Shown: one piece after another, positions 25,199 to 33,903 of the stretch
Position numbering within the stretch: position 1 is the stretch's first letter
Layout: the number at the start of each line of letters is the position of its first letter
Source: Hyphomonas sp.
Lineage (GTDB): Bacteria; Pseudomonadota; Alphaproteobacteria; Caulobacterales; Hyphomonadaceae
DNA: 64,000 nucleotides
Assembly (NCBI GenBank): GCA_020638455.1
Contig: JACKIK010000001.1
Location: 248,001 to 312,000 of the forward strand
Direction: 5' to 3'
Program-made: the position numbers and the translations under genes
The notes under the pieces: generated by a model
What the model was told of the DNA's origin: nothing
The model's database searches: none
What the model saw: the letters and a program-made list of their open reading frames with translations, nothing else

Positions 25199-25540
25199 CT
25201 ATTTCCAGCGGCCCGGCTGACGGTACCAACCCCGGCTCGACTTGTGCCACTGGTCCGGCACCCATTGGGCGCCAGGATGCGGGGGGGAATGGTCCCAGTG
25301 GCCATCGGTCCAGGCATAGTCGGTGCCCGTCCAGTTCCAGTAGCCGCTGATCCAGACCGACAGGGACGTCGGACGCGGCGGAATGATGACGCTGCGCGGC
25401 GGGGGCGGCGCCGTGGTCACGTAGACCACGCCGGCTGGCGGCGGTCCGTAGTGACGGTACGGGCCATAGCCGGCACAGGCCGTGACCGTGGTCAGCGCGA
25501 GGGCAGCGGCCCCTGCCAGGAATGCGGATGAGCGGGTCAT
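25199..25540 (-). CDS. YXWGXW-repeat lipoprotein
   Basis: The 113-residue protein has a lipoprotein signal (LALTTVTAC) followed by a Pro/Tyr-rich stretch and the motif region WISGYWNWTGTDYAWTDGHW, a YXWGXW-type repeat. These small envelope proteins are common in proteobacteria and of unknown function; the aromatic repeats suggest a beta-rich surface. AGAGGAGAAAGAC precedes the start. It follows the EF-hand gene by 15 bases and shares its transcript. Confidence 0.82.
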   Translation of the reverse strand: MTRSSAFLAGAAALALTTVTACAGYGPYRHYGPPPAGVVYVTTAPPPPRSVIIPPRPTSLSVWISGYWNWTGTDYAWTDGHWDHSPPHPGAQWVPDQWHKSSRGWYRQPGRWK

Positions 25541-25555
25541 GTCTTTCTCCTCTGG

Positions 25556-26197
25556 CTACATGCCGCGATTATACTGCTGCATCTCGGCCCAGCTGAGTTG
25601 ACCGTCATCATTCATGTCGGCTTCCAGCCACGAATACTCACCGAAGCGCATGTATTCCTCGCGGCTGACAATGCCGTCGCCATTGCCATCCATGACGCGG
25701 AACCGCTCGGTCTTCCGCAGGTTGGCCTGCTCGCGCATCAGCGCCTGACGCTGCGAATCCGTATTGCTGTACGGGCCGGGACCGAGGCGGGCGGCATGGT
25801 ATTGTTCGAGCGTGAACCCGTTCCCTTCGGCAGACAGCTGGCGGAACATGTTCTCGCGAAAATCGTCGAATTCCACACGATTGACGAGGCGGTCGCCGTC
25901 CCGGTCGAAGGCGCGGATGCGGTCCTGCGTGCCGAGATACAGACGGTCACGGTCAGGATCGCGGAGACGGTCCATGTCGCGGTCACGCTCCTTGATCAGG
26001 TCACGGCCCGACGCGGGATCCTGCACGCGCAGGCGGTCACGGTCGAGGTCGCCCGCACCGGTCATGGAGCCTGCGCCACCACCACCACCGCCGCCGGCTC
26101 CACCGCCGCCTCCGCCACCCTGTGCATTGGCGGCGCCGGAAAGTGCAACCGCTGCAGCAACAAGTGCAGCCACACCCAGAGATTTCAATTTCAGCAT
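25556..26197 (-). CDS. Secreted EF-hand protein
   Basis: The 213-residue product has a signal peptide (cleavage near ANAQ) and then a glycine-rich stretch. It contains three EF-hand-like calcium loops: DRDGDRLVNRVEF, DGNGDGIVSREEY and DMNDDGQLSWAEM, each with acidic residues at loop positions 1, 3, 5 and 12. Between them lies an Arg/Asp-rich RDRDMDRLRDPDRDRL segment. It is probably a periplasmic or extracellular calcium-binding protein. It heads an operon with the YXWGXW gene. Confidence 0.9.
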   Translation of the reverse strand: MLKLKSLGVAALVAAAVALSGAANAQGGGGGGGAGGGGGGGAGSMTGAGDLDRDRLRVQDPASGRDLIKERDRDMDRLRDPDRDRLYLGTQDRIRAFDRDGDRLVNRVEFDDFRENMFRQLSAEGNGFTLEQYHAARLGPGPYSNTDSQRQALMREQANLRKTERFRVMDGNGDGIVSREEYMRFGEYSWLEADMNDDGQLSWAEMQQYNRGM

Positions 26198-26347
26198 CGT
26201 CGTTTCTCCTCATGCTGAACATGCCACGGGCGCGAAGGCGCCATTGGCATATGCCCCCTCAGGCGAGGACGACTCTCGCGCGCACAGCTGACAGCTCGCT
26301 GACAAGTCCGCTGGATTGATTGGGGCAATCTGTCTCGGTGAAACTAC

Positions 26348-27013
26348 CTACAAGGCGGAGAAAGCGTGCACCGGCGCACCCGGCAGAATGCAGACGGTCT
26401 CGCCATCGCGGTCTGCGGTGGCCCACACTGCGTCCGGCGAAAAGGCCGCAACCGGCAGGGTGAGGCCTCCGCGGTGCAGAATCGCACCGAGGTGCTCCAC
26501 TGCGTGCCGGAAGCTGAACGCGCGGGTCTCAAAGGCAAAGCCGATGGCCTCGCAGTGCGCCGTCAGAGTGCACGCCGGGTCGTAGGCCCAGGACAGCCGG
26601 CATTCTGTCACCTGACCGCGAACGACCAGCGGCACAGTTTCATAAACATGGTCTGCATACGGACCGGTCGCTTCACCGGGCGGTGGACCGGGCGGTGTCT
26701 TGCGTTGCGGCAGGAAGCGCCGCCAGCCCCAGTTCACGATTGGCGGCGGAGGCCCTTTATCCCTTGTGCGCGGGGTCTGCAGCGGCGCGGTGGACGCCGT
26801 CGGAGGTTGCTGGCCGAACCAGTAGACATCCTGTCGTGCGATGGCACTTTCGAGATGCGGCAGGGCTTCATCCGGCGCCAGCGCGCCGAAGCCAGCCTGC
26901 TGCACTTCCCTTCGCAACGCGTCGAACAAAGCCTGCCGCGCGAGAGGATCAGCCGCGTCAACGTCATCGAGACGCCGGATGACCCAGCCAAGGATTTCGC
27001 TGCGGGCACTCAT
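26348..27013 (-). CDS. Hypothetical protein downstream of nrdB
   Basis: The 221-residue protein starts at MSARSEILGWV, 29 bases after the nrdB stop, and is probably cotranscribed with it. The N-terminal half is a helical DALRREVQQAGFGALAPDEALPHLESAIARQDVYWFG segment. A Pro-rich linker follows, and the C-terminal half is a beta-rich domain containing VRGQVTECRLSWAYDPACTLTAHCEAIGFAFETRAFSFRHA, with two nearby cysteines. No known family is recognised. Codon use matches the host. Its link to ribonucleotide reduction is an inference from position only. Confidence 0.7.
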   Translation of the reverse strand: MSARSEILGWVIRRLDDVDAADPLARQALFDALRREVQQAGFGALAPDEALPHLESAIARQDVYWFGQQPPTASTAPLQTPRTRDKGPPPPIVNWGWRRFLPQRKTPPGPPPGEATGPYADHVYETVPLVVRGQVTECRLSWAYDPACTLTAHCEAIGFAFETRAFSFRHAVEHLGAILHRGGLTLPVAAFSPDAVWATADRDGETVCILPGAPVHAFSAL

Positions 27014-27042
27014 GCCGGCCGGACGGTCCAGCTGCCCCCGCC

Positions 27043-28080
27043 CTATTCCGCCGGAACGCTGTCTTTCTTCGTTGCGCTGCGCTGGTCGAAGCGGGACCAG
27101 ACGCCCTCGTCGCCGTGCCAGTCGCCCTTGGTGGCGCCCTTGGAATACTCCGTCGCACGCTGTTCGAAGAAGTTGGCGTGCTCGACGCCGTTGAGGATCT
27201 CGGTCAGCCACGGGATCGGGTGCTGGGTGATGCCGTAGATCGGCTCCAGCTTCAGCTGGCCGAGGCGCCAGTCCGCGATGTAGCGGATGTAGTTCTTGAT
27301 GTCGTCCGGCGTCATGCCTTCGACCGGGCCCATCTCGAAGGCGAGCTCGATGAACTTGTCCTCGAGCGCCACCACGGTACGGCAGCATTCGCGGATGCGC
27401 TCGCGCAGGGCATCATTCATGACATTGGTTTCGGCGCAGAACGTATGGAACAGCTTGATCATGCCTTCGCAGTGCAGCGACTCGTCGCGCACCGACCAGG
27501 ACACGATCTGTCCCATGCCCTTCATCTTGTTGAAGCGCGGGAAGTTCATCAGCATCGCGAACGACGCGAACAGCTGCAGGCCTTCGGTGAATGCGCCGAA
27601 CACGGCCATGGAGACGGCGAGGTCTTCATTGGTCTCGCAGCCGAACTGGCCGAGATAGTCATGCTTGGCGGCCATCTCCTGGTATTCCATGAAGGCGGAG
27701 AATTCGGTGTCCGGCATGCCGATGGTTTCCAGCAGCAGGGCATAGGCCGCGATGTGGATCGTTTCCATGTTGGAGAAGGCCGACAGCATCATCGACACTT
27801 CCACCGGCTTGAAGCGCGGCATGTAGTTGGTCATGTAGTTGGCGCCGACCTCGACGTCCGACTGGGTGAAGAAGCGGAAGATCTGCGTCAGCAGGTTGCG
27901 CTCCTCGTCCGACAGCTTGACCGCCCAGTCCTTGCAGTCCTCGCCGAGCGGGACCTCTTCCGGCATCCAGTGGACCTGCTGCTGCTTCTTCCAGAAATCA
28001 TAGGCCCACGGGTAGCGGAACGGCTTGTAGGCGAGGCTCGGCGTGAGCAGTCCGGGAAGCGAAGTGTCGGTGGCAGCCAT
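27043..28080 (-). CDS. nrdB: Ribonucleoside-diphosphate reductase, beta subunit (class Ia)
   Basis: The 345-residue protein is the radical-generating subunit that works with NrdA to make deoxyribonucleotides. The helix segment METIHIAAY keeps the metal-ligand Glu and His and a Tyr at the spacing of the E. coli radical tyrosine; RDESLHCEG supplies further ligands. It has no N-terminal ATP-cone. AGGAGG lies 7 bases before the start MAATDTS, firmly setting it. NrdR-type sites lie upstream. nrdA is about 12 kb away on the same strand rather than adjacent. Confidence 0.95.
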   Translation of the reverse strand: MAATDTSLPGLLTPSLAYKPFRYPWAYDFWKKQQQVHWMPEEVPLGEDCKDWAVKLSDEERNLLTQIFRFFTQSDVEVGANYMTNYMPRFKPVEVSMMLSAFSNMETIHIAAYALLLETIGMPDTEFSAFMEYQEMAAKHDYLGQFGCETNEDLAVSMAVFGAFTEGLQLFASFAMLMNFPRFNKMKGMGQIVSWSVRDESLHCEGMIKLFHTFCAETNVMNDALRERIRECCRTVVALEDKFIELAFEMGPVEGMTPDDIKNYIRYIADWRLGQLKLEPIYGITQHPIPWLTEILNGVEHANFFEQRATEYSKGATKGDWHGDEGVWSRFDQRSATKKDSVPAE

Positions 28081-28121
28081 CGGGGCCTCCTTGCGAGTCG
28101 GATCAGTTGTATGGGTAATCA

Positions 28122-28137
28122 ACACCACATATAGTGC
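28122..28137 (-). promoter_or_regulatory. NrdR box upstream of nrdB
   Basis: ACACCACATATAGTGC matches the NrdR consensus (ACACWATATATWGTGT) at most positions and lies 42 bases upstream of nrdB. NrdR represses ribonucleotide reductase genes when dATP is high. Next to it, TTAA-N6-TTAA at 28138-28151 resembles a CtrA site with one base less than the usual spacer. Confidence 0.75.
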
Positions 28138-28154
28138 TTAAGAAGCGTTAATGC

Positions 28155-28170
28155 CGCAAGATACTGCGTG
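28155..28170 (-). promoter_or_regulatory. Possible second, weaker NrdR box upstream of nrdB
   Basis: Read on the minus strand, ACACGCAGTATCTTGC keeps ACAC, TAT and the G near the end of the consensus. Its centre is 33 bases from the first box, close to the usual three-turn spacing of paired NrdR boxes. Confidence 0.4.
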
Positions 28171-28224
28171 TCGCATGTGGCATTAGTCCACAGGCTTGCA
28201 CACAGAATGAGCGCCCGAAACGTA

Positions 28225-29940
28225 TCAGCCCTCAGCCAGCATCGCCAGCGCCTTCGCCTGCGCGGTCCGGATATCCGGCTCCACGAACACTTCCGGCGGG
28301 GCGACGTTGTGGGCTTTGAGGACCGCCGTGGTCGCCTGGTTGAGGCCGGTGAGCCAGACCGCCACCCTCCGGCGCATGGCAGAATGGACCAGGCCCTCAA
28401 TCGTGTGGGCGGCCGTCGAGTCCATGAACGGGACCTGGGAGAAATCGATGATCAGGGCGCGGTGCTGGTCGCCGATCCGGTCCAGCACCGAGCCGATCGA
28501 GGCGACCGCCCCGAAGAAGAAGGCGCCGGAAATGCGATAGACGACGACTTCGCGGTTGCTGTCGGCCGATTCGTCATAGGGCGCACGCGGGGTGGCATCG
28601 TCGGCCTCGTCCGGCCGCACCAGCGGAGCGCCGAGTTCGACGCTCGCTGTCTGGGACATGCGGTGAATGAACAGGGCGGAACCGAGCGCGAAGCCGACAA
28701 TGATCGCCTCGGTGAGGTCCCGGAACACGGTCAGGCCGAACGTGGCGAGCAGGACGGCGGCATCGCCTCTCGATGATCTGAGCAGCTGCCAGAAGGCCCG
28801 CTTCTCGAACATGTTCCAGGCGACCACGGCCAGCACGCCGGCCAGCGCGGCCATCGGGATATAGGCGATCAGCGGCGCGGCGATCACCATCATGACCAGC
28901 AGGAACACGCTGTGCAGCATGCCGGACACCGGTCCATGCGCCCCTGCCCTGACATTGGTGGCGGTGCGCGCAATCGTGCCCGTGACGCAGATGCCGCCGA
29001 ACATCGCGGACGCGACATTGGCGGCGCCCTGCGCGACCAGTTCGCAATTCGAGCGGTGGCGGCGCCCGGTCATGCCGTCCGCCACCACGGCCGACAGCAG
29101 CGACTCGATGGCGCCCAGCAGCGTAAAGGACAGCGCTGCCGGCAGCACGGCGCTCACCTTGGCGACCGAGAATGCCGGCAGGTGGGGCATCGGCAGGCCG
29201 GCCGGCATCGCCCCGAAGCGCGAGCCGATGGTGGCGATGTTTACCTTCAGCAAGGCCGTGATCACGGCGGCCAGCACGACGGCGAGCAGGATGCCCGGCC
29301 AGGTGGGGCGGAAACGCTTCAGGGCGAAAATTACCGCCATCGTGGCGGCCGCGATGGCAAATGCCTGCCATTGCGCCGTCGGGGCTGCGGAGGCGAGCGC
29401 CGGCAACTTCTCGAGGAATGGCCCCGGCTCCGGCCCGGCAAGCGTCAGGCCAAACAGGTCTTTCATCTGGCTGGAGAAGATGATGATGGCGATGCCGGCC
29501 GTGAAGCCGACGGTGACAGGATAAGGCACGAACTTCACGAACGTGCCGAGGCGAAGCCACCCGGCAGCTGCCAGCATGATGCCGGACAGCAGGACCGCGA
29601 GGATCAGGCCATCCATTCCGTAGGTGGCCGCCGTCGTGTTGACGAGCACGATAAACGCCCCGGCCGGTCCGCCGATCTGGAAACGGCTGCCGCCGAGGGC
29701 CGACACGAAGAAGCCGCCGACAATCGCCGTGATCAGCCCCTGCGCCGGGCTTGCGCCGGAAGCCACCGCAATCGCAATCGAAAGCGGCAGGGCCACGATG
29801 GCAACAGTAAGCCCGCTGATCGCGTCGGCGCGCAGCTGCGGCAGGCCGTAGCCCTCGCGCAGCACCGTCACCAGTTTCGGCGTGTAGAGATCGGCGAAAC
29901 CCGGCGCGCCGGGCGGCATCATGTGCGTACTGGCAGTCAT
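28225..29940 (-). CDS. SulP-family inorganic anion transporter with STAS domain
   Basis: This 571-residue SLC26/SulP protein has the TM1 signature GLTVAIVALPLSIAIAVASG, about 12-14 hydrophobic helices, and a C-terminal STAS domain (about 440-571). The STAS domain contains LIIDFSQVPFMDSTAAHTIEGL, where the Ser of DST is the residue phosphorylated in STAS regulators. SulP proteins carry sulfate, bicarbonate or other anions. No carbonic anhydrase lies next to it, so substrate is open. The start MTASTHMMPP at 29940 has GGGGAA upstream; the longer frame is unlikely. Confidence 0.93.
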   Translation of the reverse strand: MTASTHMMPPGAPGFADLYTPKLVTVLREGYGLPQLRADAISGLTVAIVALPLSIAIAVASGASPAQGLITAIVGGFFVSALGGSRFQIGGPAGAFIVLVNTTAATYGMDGLILAVLLSGIMLAAAGWLRLGTFVKFVPYPVTVGFTAGIAIIIFSSQMKDLFGLTLAGPEPGPFLEKLPALASAAPTAQWQAFAIAAATMAVIFALKRFRPTWPGILLAVVLAAVITALLKVNIATIGSRFGAMPAGLPMPHLPAFSVAKVSAVLPAALSFTLLGAIESLLSAVVADGMTGRRHRSNCELVAQGAANVASAMFGGICVTGTIARTATNVRAGAHGPVSGMLHSVFLLVMMVIAAPLIAYIPMAALAGVLAVVAWNMFEKRAFWQLLRSSRGDAAVLLATFGLTVFRDLTEAIIVGFALGSALFIHRMSQTASVELGAPLVRPDEADDATPRAPYDESADSNREVVVYRISGAFFFGAVASIGSVLDRIGDQHRALIIDFSQVPFMDSTAAHTIEGLVHSAMRRRVAVWLTGLNQATTAVLKAHNVAPPEVFVEPDIRTAQAKALAMLAEG

Positions 29941-30034
29941 CGGCGTTTCCCCGGATGTGGGGCAAGCCTTACACATCTCGTGCCGCTTTCGCCAGTGGCG
30001 CGCTGAAGCCGGCCGGCGCGGCGCCGGGAAATGC

Positions 30035-30502
30035 TCAGACCCGGTCCACCCGTGCCGCATAGCAGCCCTGTTTGGCGAAGTGCAGGTGGATGCAGGCAAC
30101 GTCCGGATTGGCGAACATTGTCTCGATGGCGGCGGGCACGTCTGCGCCGTCGGCGACGTCTGCCGCGGTCAGCATGCCCTCGTCGTCGAAAGCACGCAGG
30201 GAAATCAGCCTGTTGCGGATCATGTCCGGCACCTCGCCGGGCGCCGGGGCCGCTGTCGGTACGCCTTCGCGAACGTAGATCGCGTGGCTCGCCCGGAAGG
30301 GCGAGTCCGCCGGCTGGTGTACGTAGTTGAGCAGGAAGACCGTCTCGCCCGGCCGGGCGTCCTCGAGGCTGACCCGGCAGGGGAAGCCGGGGCGCTTGTC
30401 CGCAACCATGCTGCGGATGAGCCGGGCGAACAGCTCCGCTTCGCTGAGCGTCGACAGGTATTGGAAATCATTGGCGGGAAGGGCGTGAATGCGGAATGAC
30501 AT
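30035..30502 (-). CDS. DUF1203 family protein
   Basis: The 155-residue protein matches DUF1203: MSFRIHALPANDF at the start, ADKRPGFPCRVSLEDARPGETVFLLNYVHQ in the middle and SPFRASHAIYVREG. The C-terminal segment CIHLHFAKQGCYAARVDRV is also typical. The family is cytoplasmic, widespread in proteobacteria and uncharacterised. It is divergent from the esterase gene at 30701. Confidence 0.88.
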   Translation of the reverse strand: MSFRIHALPANDFQYLSTLSEAELFARLIRSMVADKRPGFPCRVSLEDARPGETVFLLNYVHQPADSPFRASHAIYVREGVPTAAPAPGEVPDMIRNRLISLRAFDDEGMLTAADVADGADVPAAIETMFANPDVACIHLHFAKQGCYAARVDRV

Positions 30503-30700
30503 GGTCTGGGCTCCCTGGGTCTGGTGCCCTTCCGTCCTAGGCCCGCGGGGGCCGCCCGGCCCACCCGCTGCTTGCTGTGTGCAGGAACTTCCAGCTGGAC
30601 AGGTGACAATGGCCGGTCCCTGCCCCAATCCTGCCATCAGCAGCGGTTTAGTGCGCGCGGGCGCGTTCCATCGCGGCGCGCTGTATGGAAAGATATGTCG
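30503..30700. promoter_or_regulatory. Divergent intergenic region
   Basis: About 200 bases between the DUF1203 and esterase genes hold both promoters. No clear operator, repeat or RNA structure is seen. GGAAAG at about 30686-30691 is the ribosome site for the esterase start. Confidence 0.3.
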
Positions 30701-31555
30701 ATGCGGATTGTCGGAATCGTCCTGGCCCTCGTGATGAGCTGGTTCGCCCTGCCTGGCGAGGCGTCGGCCAAGGTGTGGCGGGACGTGATCTATGATCACA
30801 TGCCGGGTGTCGGTGAAGGCAATTTCACCATGGACATCTACGCCCCGGACAATGCGAAAAAGGCACCGGTTGTCATCATGGTGCACGGTGGCGCCTGGGT
30901 GACCGGAAACAAGCAGTTTTCCATCGGCCCAGACCAGGCCCATTTCTTCAACGAACAGGGATTCATCTATATCGCGATCAACTACCGCCTCGCGCCGGAT
31001 CATGCGTTCCCGGCGCCTGTGCAGGACACTGCCTCGGCGATTTCCTTTGTGCACAAGGAAATCCGGAAGTATGGCGGCGACCCGAACGCCATCTTCCTGC
31101 TTGGCCATTCCTCCGGAGCGCACACGGTCGCGCTGGTATCGATCGATCCGAAATATCTGGCCGCCTACGGGCTCGGCGTGGATGTGATCAAGGGGACAGT
31201 GCCGCTCGACGGTGCCGCCTACAATCTCGTCCGCACAGCGGGAAAGAAGGACAAGCTGCCGCGCTTCTACTATCCCGAATTCGGCAAGGACCCGAAGGTA
31301 TGGAAGAGAGCCTCACCGACATTGCGTGTGCGGGACGACGTGCCCGTGCCGCCCATGCTGCTGCTCTATGTCGACCGGCCCGTCTCGCCGCGGCGTGCGA
31401 AGGAACTCGCCGATACGCTGGTCGCACACGGCCATTTCGCGCAGGCCGTCGAAGCCAAACCCCGTAGCCACAAGAGCCTCAACCGCCGCCTCGGCTCAAA
31501 GGGCGACAAGTACGGACCGATGATCGTCGAATTCTATCGGGGCCAGCTGCACTAG
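30701..31555 (+). CDS. Secreted alpha/beta-hydrolase (carboxylesterase-like)
   Basis: The 284-residue product has a signal peptide (MRIVGIVLALVMSWFALPGEASA) and the HSL/BD-FAE-type fold: oxyanion motif HGGAW near residue 65, catalytic Ser in GHSSG, a likely Asp in LLYVDRP and a His in the last 25 residues (RSHKSL). It resembles esterases acting on acyl esters of small molecules or polysaccharides in the periplasm. ATG at 30695 gives two extra residues. Its stop overlaps the convergent membrane-protein stop by 4 bases. Confidence 0.88.
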   Translation: MRIVGIVLALVMSWFALPGEASAKVWRDVIYDHMPGVGEGNFTMDIYAPDNAKKAPVVIMVHGGAWVTGNKQFSIGPDQAHFFNEQGFIYIAINYRLAPDHAFPAPVQDTASAISFVHKEIRKYGGDPNAIFLLGHSSGAHTVALVSIDPKYLAAYGLGVDVIKGTVPLDGAAYNLVRTAGKKDKLPRFYYPEFGKDPKVWKRASPTLRVRDDVPVPPMLLLYVDRPVSPRRAKELADTLVAHGHFAQAVEAKPRSHKSLNRRLGSKGDKYGPMIVEFYRGQLH

Positions 31556-33819
31556 GGCTGCAGCGATTTCAGCAAGGTGCGCAGCAGTGCGACGCCGTTG
31601 TTGATGGCACTCACTGTGGACTGCCCCGGCGCCCGGTGCAGCACCTGCTCCAGCACCTCAATTGCAAACCGGACGTCCGCTTGGTCCGGCTTGTCCTGCG
31701 CGAGGGCGCAGATCGCCTGCACTGCCGCCACGCGCGCATACTGGAACGCATCCGGATCGGACCGGCCGGCCACGTCCGCAAGATGCTCGATCACCTCGCG
31801 CTTCGGCGTGCAACGCTGCAGCAGGGCTATCACGTCGCGCTTGAAGTCCTTCAGGCCCGCGCGCTTTGCGGTGTGAAGCAGGATCGAGCGGAGCTCGGCG
31901 ATCGAGAGGTCAACGCGGCGCGGATCTTCGGCAAGGTCGTTCTCGATCCGCTTGAGCAATGTGTAGAGTTCGGATTCCGGCGCGCCCTTCTCCGCCAGTT
32001 GGTCAAGCAGGACAAGGCGCGGGACGAGAGAGAAGTCGGGCCGTTCATAGGAAATCGCGGCGATGAAGGCCCGGGCGACGGGGTCCTTGTATTCGGCGTG
32101 CATCTGGGCGAGCCGCTCAGCATTGTAATGCCGGAAATCGACATAGCCCGGTTTCGACAGGACGCGCAGGTCGAAATGCTCGTCGTGGGCAGCCTGCGCC
32201 GTGGTTGACTTGTCCGGCCAGAACTTGCCGGGCTTCAGGGCCGCGTACATCGCGCGGCGCAGTTCCGTCTTTTCGACGAAGGGATCGAGGCGGTCGATCA
32301 GTCCGGACCGGTAATGGTTCTGCGGGTCCGTTCCTGCCTTGTAGAGGCGCTTCTGCTGGCGGTTGCGGCCGGTGATGCTGATCGCCTGCAGCAACGAAGC
32401 GATGAGAACGAGGTCGACGGTTGCGCGCGCCATGAACACGGCATGGCGTGAGGCAACGGAGCCGAAATCGATCAGGTGCCCGGCGCCGTCGCCCCGTGGC
32501 TGGCCGAAATTGTAGATCTCCGCCCAGTCGACGATCGGCACCGCCTTGGCGAGCGCGATACCGAAATAGCCGAACCAGTCGAGGAAGCTGACGGGCCCCG
32601 CGGGCAATTTGAACATGGCATCGTCCCGCGGACTGCCAAAATAGCCGCTCCAGTGCGCATCCCGCATCATGATCGGGATCAGGAAGAAAACGAAGGCGAA
32701 ACCCAGCAGCGTCTCGTCCCGGTAATCCTCGCGCATGTCGGTGCGGTAAGGCGTTGTCGGCTTGAAATCCGTCAGCGCCGCGAGTGCGCGGTCGTCCTCG
32801 ACCCAGCTCCACAGGCGCGACACGGAAATCGCCATCAGCAGGCCGATGACGCAGGGGATCAGGCCGAGCCTTGGCGGCAGGTACCAGCCAAGCAGGCAGA
32901 AACAGGTCAGCAGGCCGCCAAGAATGCCGTACCGTCCGGCCACCGTCCGGTGCTCCATGCCGCCCATCACCGCGACGATCCGGACAAGGAACGTATCGAC
33001 GGCATCATAGGTTGCCGCAAGCGGCCGCGCGGCCTTGGCGCCTGAACCGAACACGCGGCTCAGCCATTTGACCGGGCCAAAATCCGACAACGGTTCGATA
33101 AAGATCACGACGCCAAACGCGCCCACGACGAGGAAGCCGATGATGGCGCCGATGAAATTGTCGAACGAGAAGGAGTCGTTCCATATGCCGGCACAGATCG
33201 CGAAAGCGATCACACCGCCGACGAACAGGGTGGCGACCAGCGCTCCCATCGCTTCGGCGTTGCGCGCCTCGATCTCGCCCTCCGTCGGCGCGCCCGCGTG
33301 CGACGAGGCCTTGCGCTGGTCGGCATGGTAGCGGGCAAGATTGGCCGCGTTCCACGCGAGCGGCACGAGGGCGAGCACCAGGACGCTGGCGATGCACGCC
33401 ACGACGGGCGGGCTGTAGGTCATGAAGTCGCCAAGACTGTCCTGTTTGTCCGAAAGGACAAAGTCGATGGCGACTGTCGCGGTCAGCGCCGCTGTGAGGC
33501 TAAGGCTGATGAGCGGGAGCCGCAAAGACGGGCCTTGCGCGAAATTGTCCGGTGAATCGCGCAACAGCAGGACCAGCGGCAGCCAGAAGCCGGTGGTTGC
33601 CGCAAGGAACCATGTGCGTGCATCGGCACTCTCCAGAATGTGCTGCGCCGTGAATGTGTGCCAGAACACAATGCCGGTCAGGGCAAGCGCCGAGACAAGG
33701 GCCCAGGCAATAAAAGGGGTCTGGCGCCAGGCGCGAACGCGCGACCAGAGGCCCTCCCGCACGTCTGCGGCCGCCAGCTCGGCCAATGCCTCCTCAGGCC
33801 TCGCTTCGCCGTCCGCCAT
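31552..33819 (-). CDS. Large polytopic membrane protein with soluble helical tail, unknown
   Basis: The 755-residue protein has about ten hydrophobic segments in residues 35-470, separated by short loops. A long cytoplasmic-looking C-terminal region (about 485-755) is rich in amphipathic helices of 30-40 residues (VARAFIAAISYERPDFSLVPRL, ELYTLLKRIENDLAEDP, FKRDVIALLQRCTPKREVIEHLADVAG), as in HEAT-like or four-helix repeats. No transporter or channel signature is recognised. GAGGGGGAGA precedes the start. It stands alone, convergent with the esterase. Confidence 0.8.
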   Translation of the reverse strand: MADGEARPEEALAELAAADVREGLWSRVRAWRQTPFIAWALVSALALTGIVFWHTFTAQHILESADARTWFLAATTGFWLPLVLLLRDSPDNFAQGPSLRLPLISLSLTAALTATVAIDFVLSDKQDSLGDFMTYSPPVVACIASVLVLALVPLAWNAANLARYHADQRKASSHAGAPTEGEIEARNAEAMGALVATLFVGGVIAFAICAGIWNDSFSFDNFIGAIIGFLVVGAFGVVIFIEPLSDFGPVKWLSRVFGSGAKAARPLAATYDAVDTFLVRIVAVMGGMEHRTVAGRYGILGGLLTCFCLLGWYLPPRLGLIPCVIGLLMAISVSRLWSWVEDDRALAALTDFKPTTPYRTDMREDYRDETLLGFAFVFFLIPIMMRDAHWSGYFGSPRDDAMFKLPAGPVSFLDWFGYFGIALAKAVPIVDWAEIYNFGQPRGDGAGHLIDFGSVASRHAVFMARATVDLVLIASLLQAISITGRNRQQKRLYKAGTDPQNHYRSGLIDRLDPFVEKTELRRAMYAALKPGKFWPDKSTTAQAAHDEHFDLRVLSKPGYVDFRHYNAERLAQMHAEYKDPVARAFIAAISYERPDFSLVPRLVLLDQLAEKGAPESELYTLLKRIENDLAEDPRRVDLSIAELRSILLHTAKRAGLKDFKRDVIALLQRCTPKREVIEHLADVAGRSDPDAFQYARVAAVQAICALAQDKPDQADVRFAIEVLEQVLHRAPGQSTVSAINNGVALLRTLLKSLQP

Positions 33820-33903
33820 GTCTCCCCCTCATTACGCAAGCGTAACCATATCTCACCGCGAGGGGAGCACTTGTCAATTCGCCTGAGAGTGGAAATGGCG
33901 CGC

